Assembly: GCA_033032175.1 (NCBI GenBank)
Contig: CM065309.1
Span: 4,464,001 to 4,528,000, forward strand
DNA from: Saturnia japonica
Taxonomy: Eukaryota; Arthropoda; Insecta; Lepidoptera; Saturniidae
Reading direction: 5' to 3'
Length of the DNA stretch: 64,000 nt
The position numbers and the translations under genes were made by a program. The notes beneath the pieces were generated by a model. That model saw only the letters and a list, made by a program, of their open reading frames with translations, did not search any database and was not told where the DNA came from. Shown here in pieces: positions 37,801 through 49,800 of this stretch. The first letter of the stretch is position 1, and the number at the start of each line of letters is the position of its first letter.

Positions 37801-40800
37801 CTAGTTGAGAGTTTTAGCTATACTATTCCGCGTGCCGCCACATCCACCCTCTCCTGCGGCAAATCAAACCTAGGTCCATTCCCTCGGTGTGGAGCCCTTG
37901 AGCCTAGCCGCCTGTGCGCGATACAAATGACACTGCACTTGCATTCACTAGAACCACATCACCATTACACTTCATCCCATATATTTGCACATCGACACAG
38001 ATAAACAAGGTTCTGTAAGGGACCTATTCTTTCTTTTTTGTACTAATTTAGATAAAAATTGACAAATCACTAAATACATATGTGGCGACATCTATCGAGC
38101 CACATAAGACGCATCCTACTATCCTACATTGCGCTATAGAAATTAACTCAATCGTTGAGTATATATACAAGAACCCGACTACAACCGATCGGGCAGCTGC
38201 CCGCCAGACATAACACCCGTCTGGTCGGAGGATCCCCCTTTGCAATAGTTCTTCTACACATATACACATGTACCTTCCTTCTTCCGAGGATGTAGTAATA
38301 TGTATATGTTAGTTTCGATCGAATTTCTACGAATAGGGAATTAGCCAGTTCGCGACTTAATTTGCAACCACGGCAACAGCCCAAGCAGAGGTTCGGCCAC
38401 GGCTTGATGGCCACGCTTTTGCGGCTGAGTGCCTTAAGCACTCGCCCCCAAGCCACGGTGAAACTATAAAAGCCGTCTAAAGCTCAAGGACCCTTATGGC
38501 TAACAGTATATGTAGTCAGTTTTAAATAAATATTCCGCAGGAATCTGGCTAACATGCAAAAATAATTTTTCGAATTCGACTAGTAGGTAGTTCCAGAGAT
38601 TAGCGTGTTTAAACAAACAAAAAAAACTTTTCTGCTTTATTATAATTTATTTATATTATAGTATAGATTTTACTACCTCATAAGTAAATGATGCCCTTCA
38701 AATATTAACCGCTCAAAGTAAATGAATTGTTATAAAACAAGCTTTGAAATCGTAATTGGGTCACGGTGTAATTAGGTCGGTTGTGACACAATTTTCAACA
38801 ATCTTATGGGTTCCCATCAAATTAATTCCGCCGCAGGGAATTAACGTAATGACGTATGCCTTTCGAGCCACGAATCTTCCTGATTTCGACGAGATGAGTA
38901 CACTCGTATACAAATACGTATGTCGAGAATTTATCAAACGTATCTTTTTATTTATTTTGTTTTATGTTTTAGGTCCCAAATTTACACAGATTTGTTTTGA
39001 TTCGTAAGTCACGAATATTGTGATTTAAATATATTTCTTCTTTAAAGATCTAGTAAGCATGCTAACTTCCAAAAGTAATAACAATAACTCATAACCAAAA
39101 AACTAGCAGAGTTCTATTTCGTTAAATGAAATCTTTTAAATTAAGGCACTGCTCCTTGGTTCTAACAAAAAGCATGAATCCGTCGAATTAACGCAGTCGT
39201 TACGGTCATCTATTTTGACGGACTGTGTTTACCTTTTTAGATTTTTTGATATGAGTTGTGCCTCGTGGTTTCACTTTCGATTATTTTTTCAGTTCTCGCC
39301 TGGCAGCCAGCCCTCATTTATCCAGCCTCGATTTTACGTCAAAAACTTTTATTAGTTTTACTGAGTGTAAAACATGGATGACTAATTTGTGTTTATTTGT
39401 AGTATTAAAACTATGCCGGTTTTTTACAAAAACTTGCTTAAATAAGTTTTGTGTGAACATACATTAATTATTAAGAATGTATTGGGGCTAAGTTATTAAA
39501 AACCTGAAACTTGTTCTTTAGGGATTCGTGAGATACAAATGGTATCGTTATTTTTTTTAAACACTACATTTTAATCATATAATTTAAGCCACAAAAAAAT
39601 ATGTAAACTGTTAAAATATCTCTAAGCAACACAAAGTACCTTTTTAATGAAAATAAGCATACCAAGGCTTTACATTTATATTAAGATAGACATAACTCTC
39701 TAAAAAATATAGCTTGACCTTAGCGGTGTTGAATTTAACATAATTGTTTACATCGATATAATTTTTATTATAAGGGCGATTTTTTTTTGTGTACACGTTT
39801 GCCCCAAACGTTCTCAAAAAGTGGGAATGCTTTTTTGAAAAAATCACAATACCTTCTGTTCGGCGCGAATATTTAACACGGTATAACACATATATATTTT
39901 TTATTTGTAGCGTTCTGCATAATGTTAAATAGATGTCGCCTCCAATATGTTGGTTGAATATATTTCTTATCAATTTTTATAAAAGTCTATATAGTAAGTA
40001 AGTAGTACCTAAGTATGTACTAGTTTCATAAGTTTTTATAAAAGCATTTTTTTTACGAAAACATTAATTTTAAAGTTGGTGGCGTTCATACTTTTCAAGT
40101 ACAAACTTTTTATTGAGTTCTGACAAAATAATTTTAAGATAAAAAAAATGTACTGATAATTAGAACGAAGAACTATTGTGTAATTATTACGTTTTGCTAT
40201 TGGCTCTAATTTATTTAAAACAGATTTGCAAGTGTACTATGGCGTTAAATTCCCTTATTCTATTTCTTTGTGTATTTTTCGTCAATATCGGAGATTAAAC
40301 GTAGGCTTTAAAATGATGTTGAAATAATTAATTTTGTTAAAAATAGATGTGGTGTCGTGGGACACCAGGTAGGAACGAAGTTCCTTCGGCTAATGTAGAA
40401 TCGTCACAATTTGCAAAAAAAAAATCGTGCTCAATTTTATGTAGGTTTTCTTGATTTTTCTCTTAAATTTTGCTGATTAGTTTTTATTTAAGTACAGGAA
40501 AGTATTTAGGAAATAATAAATTACGTAAAATACAAAAAAAAATCGTAATTCAAATTATCAATTAAAATAACAAAATATGTCTCTTTATTTTTGTTTGACA
40601 ACATAAAATTACATAGAAATAGAAATAATTACAAAAAAAGGTATTATATACTACTCGCTTGTGTATACGACTGTCGCGCCTGCGCACGTCTCATTTAACG
40701 GTTTTATTCCACGGACTTTTTCTTACGGTTTTACTATCACATTTTTTTCAGTTCGGTCGCGCAGCAAAATCCCTATCTCCTCCAAGCCTGCCGTAAGGAA

Positions 40801-43800
40801 CTTCGTTCCAAAAATTAAGAATTATACGGCGTTACACATAAACATTTTTTTAAAATTAATATTATATAGAGATTAGTGAAATAAGCTTTTTTTTTAAGCA
40901 ACCACACTTTTGTTTAAAATTTCATACAAATATTTGTGACTAAGCATGAACAATAAACCTTAATTTAACTGTATACCTAACGTTTTAAACGTTAATAGTT
41001 CATTTAATTTTTAATGTTTTCACTACAATAATTTTATTAATGCTCATATTATTTTTCTTATACACATTCCTTTTGTACGAGACATTTTTACATAAAAGAT
41101 GAAAGTATTTATGATATACGACTGACGAATCCACATACTTTTGGAAATATTTTAATTACAGTTATAATAAATGTGCTTAATATTTGACCTTAACCGAAGT
41201 TGCTTGGTTAAAAAAACTTTATCTTTGTTAATTTCCTGGGTAGCTTTAAAACAAGTAATGTCAATAATAAAATTAAACATTCAAAAACTATTACATCATA
41301 ATTTTGAATAACACGATAGTAATGAATACATTAAACAAAATAAATGTACGACCTCAATTGTCCCAAGCTTTCACTTTCAAACACTGCTTCGAGTGTCTGT
41401 GAACAATGCTCGAGGTAAAGAATTTTGATAAACTATACACTTGTTTAAATCACGTTTAGATTGTTATTATGTAATATTTTGTAATAGCAAATAATGCGTG
41501 GGCTACCTTACTCTGGCTAGTTACTTGTTTCTTTTTTTACCAGAATTAAAAAAAAGGGGTGGTTAACAATTCCAATGTATATACAAGGTGTCCAGAAAGG
41601 GTATCGAGTATTTGTAAGTTTAATGTTTATTATTAGCATATGAATTGGAGAATTATTTGGAAAAGATGATGTTATCCAAATGATGACCGTTACGTTGCTG
41701 GCACTCTTCTAAACGGAAACGAAGATTGGCGATAACACGTTGACACATAGCTATCGATATTGCTGCCATTTCTGACCTGATGTTTTGCTTTAACTGGGTT
41801 AGATTCGTCGGATTGTTTTGATAAACCTTACTTTTAAGATATCCCCATGCAAAATAGTCAAGCGGGCTTAGGTCGGGGCTTCTGGGAGGCCAGTTGATGT
41901 TACCCCTTCGCGAAATGACTTTATTAGGGAATAATTCGTTAACAACTTCCATTGAGTCATTTGAGGTATGGCAAGTGGCCCCATCTTGCTGGAACCACGT
42001 TCTTGAGTTGAAACCTGCAAACTCCTGCAACTCTGAGACCAAAAAATTTCGCAACATATCGCAATAACGGTCACTATTCACATTAATTGGTCGGCCTCGT
42101 TGATCTTCATGAAAATAAGGACCAATTATGCCTTTAGCAGACATAGCGGCCCAAACAACGACCTTTGGGCTATGTAGGGGTCGTTCATGCTTTCGTCTCG
42201 GATTCTCCACTGCCCAGTACCGACAATTCTGCTTATTAACATGACCATTCAGGTGAAAATTTGCTTCGTCACTGAACAGTATGTTGTTAAAGTTGTTAAA
42301 TTGCTGCAGCATTTCGTTCGCAAAATTCAGTCGATTAGCATAGTCCGTATCCTTCAATTCTTGAACCAATTGAATTTTATAGGCTTTTAGATGTAAGTCT
42401 TTCTTTAAAATCGAATGTAAAAACGATTTTTTGATGTTCAACGCTTGGCTTCGCTTTCGGATGGATAAAGACGGATTTTGACGAACCGACGCCTCAACTT
42501 CTTCAATTGTTTCTTCATCGCGAACTGAACGAGGACGACCAGAGTTTTGAATTTTAACTGTCGCACCTGTATTCTCGAACATCCTGATCCATTTCCTAAT
42601 GCTATCGTCACTTGGCGCGTGGCGTGTACGATATTCCGCACGATAGAGACGTTGAGCAGTCACTATTGAATCACCATTACGATAATACGCTCGTACGCAA
42701 AATGCGCGATGCGTCCCCGAGTACTGTTCCATCGTGACTAAAACTCCACAAAATGGCGGACGCCACGAACCCCTCCCCGCACCCTTTTGACGCCCCGTCT
42801 CGAATATGGCGCGAAAACAAATACCCGATACCCTTTCTGGACATCTTGTATATATATATATATATACAATGTGTATTGAAAAACCCCTTCGGATCCGTGA
42901 AGGTGTTATTAGGTATCGAGATTATATTCTATTTATGTTATCTATCTCAGATTATAAATAAAAAAATTACCCCTAATAAAATTGTAAAAAAATTAGTTCA
43001 ATGAGGACACTAACATGGCAAAACAGGCGGGGCGCGGCGCAGGGTACCGCATATACAGCTGCGCCGCGCCGCGCCGTGGATGGCGACAGAGTTATCACGT
43101 TTTAAACATTTCCTAAATTTTAGGGAAACTAAAACTAATAAGTTAATTTTAAATCGCAATAACATTTTTATTTTTATAGTAATAAATAAAATTTTGATAT
43201 TTTTTTTGGTAATGTCATCGGGGTACCTACATACCCTTTTCGGATTCGACGGGGTTTTTAATACATATTGTATATATATATATATATTTATGGATGTTCA
43301 CGCATACTTTTTGTTTATAAACCCATTTAAATGATTCTTTTTTTAGCGTGAGACTGGGTCGTGACCACCATTAATAGGGTGAAAAGCCCATCGTAGTGAT
43401 TCGCTTATGCGCGTCGCGTTTCGGTGCGTATATCCAGTTTATATTTATGCAGGCCAGCATGACAGCGGCTACTGGCGATGGATTGTGTATCTCTCAGTGG
43501 TCGCTACTGTTTTTTGTGATTGGAATGTGTTTACTGCGGTTACCGTGCAACTATTAACAAGACAATTTTTAACAAAAAAGAAAACCAAATTTTATTATTT
43601 TGAGTTCATATCAGTATCTTCAAAGTGTATGTTACAATGCCAATAAAATTAAAATGAGGCGTATCCACTTTACAACGAAAAATTAATCATCTAAATCATT
43701 TCATAAACAAAGAAGTTATGCCTGAACATCCATTTAAAAAAAAATACAATCGACGTGAAGCAAAAACTTTTTACCCCTTTTTAAGAGTATCGCGTGCACG

Positions 43801-46800
43801 TCTTATTAATTGGTACATACAATGGAAATGCTGATGTTACATACTTAATACTATATTATGTCTACGAGTTAACGATAGCCACCTAGGGCCCAAGAATGCT
43901 AACATACTATACATAAATCACGCCTATTTCTCAACGGGGTAGGCCACGATACAGTTGAAGGTCTAATAACAATCATAGAGATCATTTTAAAGCAAATTTA
44001 CCACATGAAAATACAAAATGCAGTAACAAGATTGTCACCTACCTAAAAGTGGTCTTATTATTGTAATAACAGCTGTTATTGTGAATATTTCAAAACAAAA
44101 TATTTAAACTCACAGTTTTCGTTTAATCTTCTTTTTTATAAAAATGATTAGGTGCGATTCCTGACCCGTGTATAAGTTTTTATTTTTTATTTATGAATGC
44201 AGTTTTTCTTATCTTTATAATCGATGGCATGGTTCTTCGCAACGCATTTCTCGATCTCTTATAGTTTCAGAGTGCACCTCACTGACCCATATGTAAATGA
44301 TATACCCTGTATACAAGAATTTCTCACTTAACAGTATTAGATATAGCTAAATCATTAATTTATTGGTTATATTATCTTGATCAAATTATAAGCTTATCTC
44401 ATGATAAAACTATATAGAAAGCTTTGAAACGCCGTACTTTCCAGATAACTTGGAAATATTCGTTGCGATGATATGAGAAACACTTTAATTAAACAAAGGC
44501 TTTAATCAATGAAGAGAAATATGGTAAGCTAAATAGCAAGTTGTGTACAGCATGTATATTTTACCAATGTGACTATAATAAATTAGAATGAATAATTACA
44601 TTACTACCTTTTAAATAATTTATCGGATCAAAGTAATTTAATTAATAATTGCATATAGATAACGATCCAGTTTTGTTTGCTAAATACAGTTTTTAATCTC
44701 AAGATTTCCTGCCCTTTGCATTTCATTGCTTCATCTGGAGATATGGTTTTGATATATTGTAAAACTTAGTTTTTGTATTACACTATGCTTACCATTAGGT
44801 ACAGTGCACTCCTTGCTTGCAATAAAGAATCGAAAAACTATTATTATATGATTAAAAATAAGCATTAAAAATGTGTTTATTAGTTGTGTTCACAAGTTTC
44901 TGTAAACTGCACCACAGCATAACATTTACAGTGTCGAAAGAATTAATATATTTTATTCCGAATCCATTAAGTTTTGTAAAAGCTATTCTTAACATCTATG
45001 ACAGCAATTTCCTCATATCAAATGTATTTCAAAAGCATTCTGAAACAAATATATTTGAAGCAAAATAAAAAATATAAAAACCGGTTACAAACATTCCGTA
45101 ATTGCATAAGTCATTGTAACAGTAAAATTGATTGCAAATTTGCATAAATTCGATGTTAATCTCTTACGTTTAGTTTTGTTATATTCAGTGTGATGAAAGT
45201 GTAGATTCAGATTTCTCTTCGCATTTTGATCGGATGCGACCCAGTTTTCACTAGTTTTCACATGATCTCAAGCGTGAATAAACTTAATTTGTGCCTCCGG
45301 TACTCCGACTCCTAATTTTGAAGTTGGGAAATTGTTGAAAGGTTTCGTGAACTGAATTGTGTGTGACCTTTCATTTTAGCGTAACCTTTGAGTTTTACTT
45401 ATGTAGTACTTTCAGTAAAAGTACCCGCCCAGTCCGTCGCTTCATCGGTTTACATGTAGGTATAACGAATTGAGTGGTGTAGGTCAAGGGTCGACTCTTG
45501 GACCAGTGAGATAGTATTACTCTTTATTTGTTGTCCTTATTGCTAAATTGAATTAATACATTTTATTACATACAGTAAAAAAAATCCATACCAATAAACA
45601 TTGTACATAGTAATAAAAACTTTGATTATGTTTTTTTTTTTTTAATTATTTACGGAATAATATTTGACCACAACATTACCCGACGATAAAGCCTAGAAAG
45701 GAAGCCATAAGAGCACTGGAAAATACTCTACGATCATGGTATGGTATAATCATGATGTTTTTTCATTCATCGAAAACTTTGAATCACTGTAGGTTTGGAA
45801 TATTTGGAACCCTCGTCGATCGACGCGGTGTTCAAGTGCTCTTTCTACTCCTTAAAATATCATCGCGTACTTGTCAATAACAACTCGATCTATCATTACA
45901 TACAAAATCGCGCCTGGAATTGTATAATCTACATGTTTCTATGTATGAACTCGGTAGTTTAATGCAAAAAATATAGTCGAATAAAATACATACCTAACAT
46001 AAAGAAATTACGTTATACTGTAATATTACCAAATACAAATCGTTCGAAGTTATCAGTCTATAGGGTCACATTTCTGATGGGTTTACTCGTAGACATAGAT
46101 AGAGTCTAAAGAATTATAATTTACCACAAAATACATTTATTGTTAATTTGTTCCTAATCTTCGTAGATATCTATTTTACATTTTATTACTTTACATATGA
46201 ACCATTCTGAGTAGTATTCCGTTAATGATATAAGCATATTATGTTGATTATGTAATGAAATAAATATACTAAATATATTTATTGGGAGTTTTTAACGGTA
46301 TCTCGCACTGTTATGTGGTAGGTTTTATTTGAATTCATAAACTTATGCTATTTGGGCATATATTATGTAATTTTGCCGACATTACATGATTGTAGTTTAG
46401 TTATTTTGCACAAGTGAAGTGGATTACTTATAATAACCAGGAACATGCATTTTATGTTGCTACAAAAACTTTATAGACATTTTTAAAAAGGTCGCTGCCA
46501 TCTTGTTAGAGCTGTATTTGAAGTCAACAAGAATAATATTCTATTCACATGACATTGGCAGAATCATTAACAAATTATAGAAACACGGTGCCATGAAATA
46601 AAAACAAAAAGAAGAATTATATATTGTATCTGCTGACAGGGTTTGTTTTCGTCTATTTCAGGGAACGAATAAAAGAACATCGTATTACATGGCGGTTCTG
46701 GCACCGACGGCGGCTCGTGGTAGCCCTGTTGGCATTCTTCGGTTTTTTCAATGTCTACGCACTCCGGGTTAATTTATCAGTGGCCGTAGTAGCCATGACG

Positions 46801-49800
46801 GAACCGATCGAGACCAAACTGGACAACGGAACCGTGGCGTTTGTGAGTAAATTGATTTAATCATATCATGATTCTATATTCCACGACCTGGTGAAGTTTC
46901 CGATAAGCCGCCGGACGTGAGCAACGCAAAACTGTTTATAGCGATATTTGCGGAACAGCCTTCTGCTGATCATGTTTCTATTATAAAACTGGCCCTAGCT
47001 GATGAAATTCACTAGGCACCTAATTTATCTTAAGTTTATAGCGGTTGTGTGAGCATATTACTGATCGAGCGAGCTCCATCTATAGATACTCGTACGAATA
47101 TTTTTTGCTGGCATTGTCTATATTGAACGTCTAATTCTAAGTAAATACTGTTTTCACTTCTAAGATCAGGAATAGTTATGTTACAATGGTATAACAATAA
47201 CATAACAATATAAAAACAAAATATAGCCTATAACTATTATCCCGAACGTTGTTATGTAACAGTAAAAGAACTTTTAGTATCGGTTCAGTAGTTTCAGATA
47301 TTACATCCTACAAACATATTCACAAACTTTACCTCTTTAGTAGTAGTATTATAGATTGAAATAGATAAAAGACAAGATGAAAGTGATCGTAAGAAATGAA
47401 GTAAGATCGGAGTTTATGCCTGGTTAAATTTATAGAATATCTAATTTATTTAGATGACTGCCTATAAAAATCAATGAGACTTTAGCACTTGGCAATGCTG
47501 TGTGTATGGTGCCATAAAGTTTTATTTCATCCAATGACGTCTGCTTCTTTATTACTTACAGTTACAAATTAATTTAGATACTATTTAGATATAAAGAAGT
47601 CTGGTCAGACCTTTAGTTCTTATAACATACAATAACATTAAATGAAAGACTCACTTGAGTTTAACTTGATTTTTAATTTATCCGTGTTGGCGGATAGACA
47701 TATTTATTTACGTAGAAAGGTGAAACAGTTCTTGACATCGGCGCAGCTTTTTAATATGTATCAAGTGAGAACACAGTCGTGTGTGCAGTATTGCAACCAT
47801 GTTTGGGACGTGGACGTGTCCGCCAAATATTAGCTGGAAGCACTGGACTCTGTCGATCGGCAAACTCGAAGGCCTATTGTTAAAATATAAAAGTACACTT
47901 ATAGTCTGGTACATCAGCGTAGAGTGTCTATCGTTGCGGTGTTCTATCGGCAGAACTTTGGTGAATGTACGCAAGAACTGCACCAACAGATTCCACTCTC
48001 TTCCATTCCATCTGCTGCCGTATGGGCCGCGATCTATGTAATTTACATCCTCGCTTATTATTTAAATAGGTAATGAATGGAACTCGCTACCCGCGTTATT
48101 TTTCTCTAACTCACACAATGTAGTGGTCTTCAAAAGAAGAATGAATACGTTTCTATCGTTTCCATCCTATAACCTAACTTCACTTTCCATCAGCTGTGTC
48201 CGAAGCCAAGCGTCGAGCAATATATTTTAAAAGACGCTTTTGTAGTTTTTAAAAATATACTGTTGATATTCGAACATATTAAAGACGGTCCGAAACAGTA
48301 ACAACAATAGAATATAATTTTGATCGAGTATAATATAAATCATAACTATGGAAACTGTTAGTGTACATACACCTCTGCCTAACCCTTCAGCGATACAGGC
48401 ATGATGATATGTATATATGCATAATAAACATGGCATTATATACGTTTAACTAATTTAGGCTAAAAAAAAGAAAAAATATGAAGATAGTGTTTCACTCGTT
48501 TAAAAATACAATAAAAAGAACATTTCACTCAATTTCGACAGTAGTTTTGTACCAAGGTTGACACAGAATGATAGATTTAAAAGTGTGACCAAATTAACAA
48601 AAAAAAAATACACAGAATATTTTTCTTATTGATACCAATGTTTTCAAACAGATAGAAAAACAAAGTTGTTGCTAGAAATAGCCTGTGGGCACAGCAGGCG
48701 GTGCTAGTTACTAATTTGACGTTTACTATTTTTAGACAACACTCTAAAAGTTGTAGCTTATATTTTCTTACGAGGCAATTATAATATATCAACTTCAAAA
48801 ATAATTATTATTAATAATTCCAGATTCCCGAATTTGACTGGAGCTCTCAGACGAAAGGTCTTGTGCTGAGTTCCTTCTTCTACGGTTACCTGATCACGCA
48901 GCTACCTGGTGGCTGGTTGGCAGCTAAAATAGGAGGTAACAGGTTCGTTCCATTTGCTAGAATAATTTACTAAGTATTTTTATGAAATAAAATAGTCTAG
49001 GATACCTTTAATGTGTCGTAAAGCAAACGTTTTCAATACCACGCATTGCATAATTGCATCAACCACCTAAGTTTACGTTACTTTACGGACTACGTTGTCC
49101 ATATCTGTATTAATAAATATGTAGTCTGTATAGTTATGTTTTTCCATATTCGCGGATTGACATTTATCATAAAGCGTTACGAGAATCATATTAAAAAATG
49201 TTTTGTCCGTGTGTTTGTTTGACCAGATTTAAGTCAAAAACGGATTGATGGATTTTGACGTGACAACGTCTTATAAATTGGTTTGCCGGGTGACACTTCA
49301 AGAAACTGCGTTACGCTCCGCTCACGTTATGCGCTCACAATGAGAGCGAGTGAGAGGCACGCGTCCCTTCCACTCGGGCATGGTTAGCCCGCCTAAGAGC
49401 GAGAGAGACAGACATAAAGTCGTTGTCACGTAAAACTTTCGCCCGTATACCGACTTTACAGGCAACCAATTTTTTATCAAATTTTTATGACATTATTTAT
49501 GTCAAATCTCAATTGATAGACAATAAAATTGTTAATAACACTTTTAGAAGTAGTAAAAAAGTATTTACTTACAAAATTATTTTTTTGTTACTTCTCTACA
49601 AATTTTGATGAAATTTTGTATACGGTATAATGTTGATTGTCTAATTAGCCTAGTGGTCCTAAGCGCGACTACTATGCTCGAAGTCATGGGTTCAATTTCC
49701 AGGTTGAGCAAAGTGTCAATGGGTTTTTCTATGAAATTATCAGTAGCAGCTCGGAGTTGGTCTTTTAACACGATTAATACCAATACGTTCGCCCCCTATT

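Larger units (their letters stand above)
37317..38665 (+). repeat. A-family LINE-like repeat, copy 3, interrupted
   Basis: Starts 'tactagccgtgctccaaggt' and ends with the 'aaacaaacaaaaaaaact' / 'ctgctttattataat' tail. It is split by a jockey 3' end at 37832-38530, flanked by the duplication TATTCCGC (37824-37831 and 38531-38538). Confidence 0.7.
41584..42848 (-). mobile_element. DD41D (rosa-type) Tc1/mariner element, apparently intact
   Basis: TA at 41582-41583 and 42849-42850 flank 31-bp terminal inverted repeats (41584-41614 and 42818-42848) that agree at 29 of 31 positions, starting 'caaggtgtccagaaagggta'. The 1265-bp body holds one uninterrupted transposase gene on the minus strand. The right TA opens into a run of TA dinucleotides. 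Confidence 0.95.
16860..46661 (+). other. SLC17 intron 1, 29.8 kb, transposon-rich
   Basis: Twice as long as all the rest of the gene. It contains the jockey LINE, the fold-back element, the dead mariner, the hAT-like MITE, the nested LTR/jockey/A-family cluster and the intact DD41D element. I found no host exon inside it, but small exons of other genes could hide here. Confidence 0.65.

Noticed and set aside
38756..39007. 83-codon ORF that might be an exon
   Set aside because: No matching splice partner, no recognisable domain and no frame link to either host gene.
39644..39973. 109-codon minus-strand ORF
   Set aside because: AT-rich, no domain, no splice support; consistent with chance in low-GC DNA.
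41868..42641. Other ORFs overlapping the DD41D transposase
   Set aside because: Alternative-frame shadows of the intact 359-codon gene.
47708..47986. 92-codon minus-strand ORF
   Set aside because: Antisense shadow of the decayed LINE reverse transcriptase read on the plus strand.
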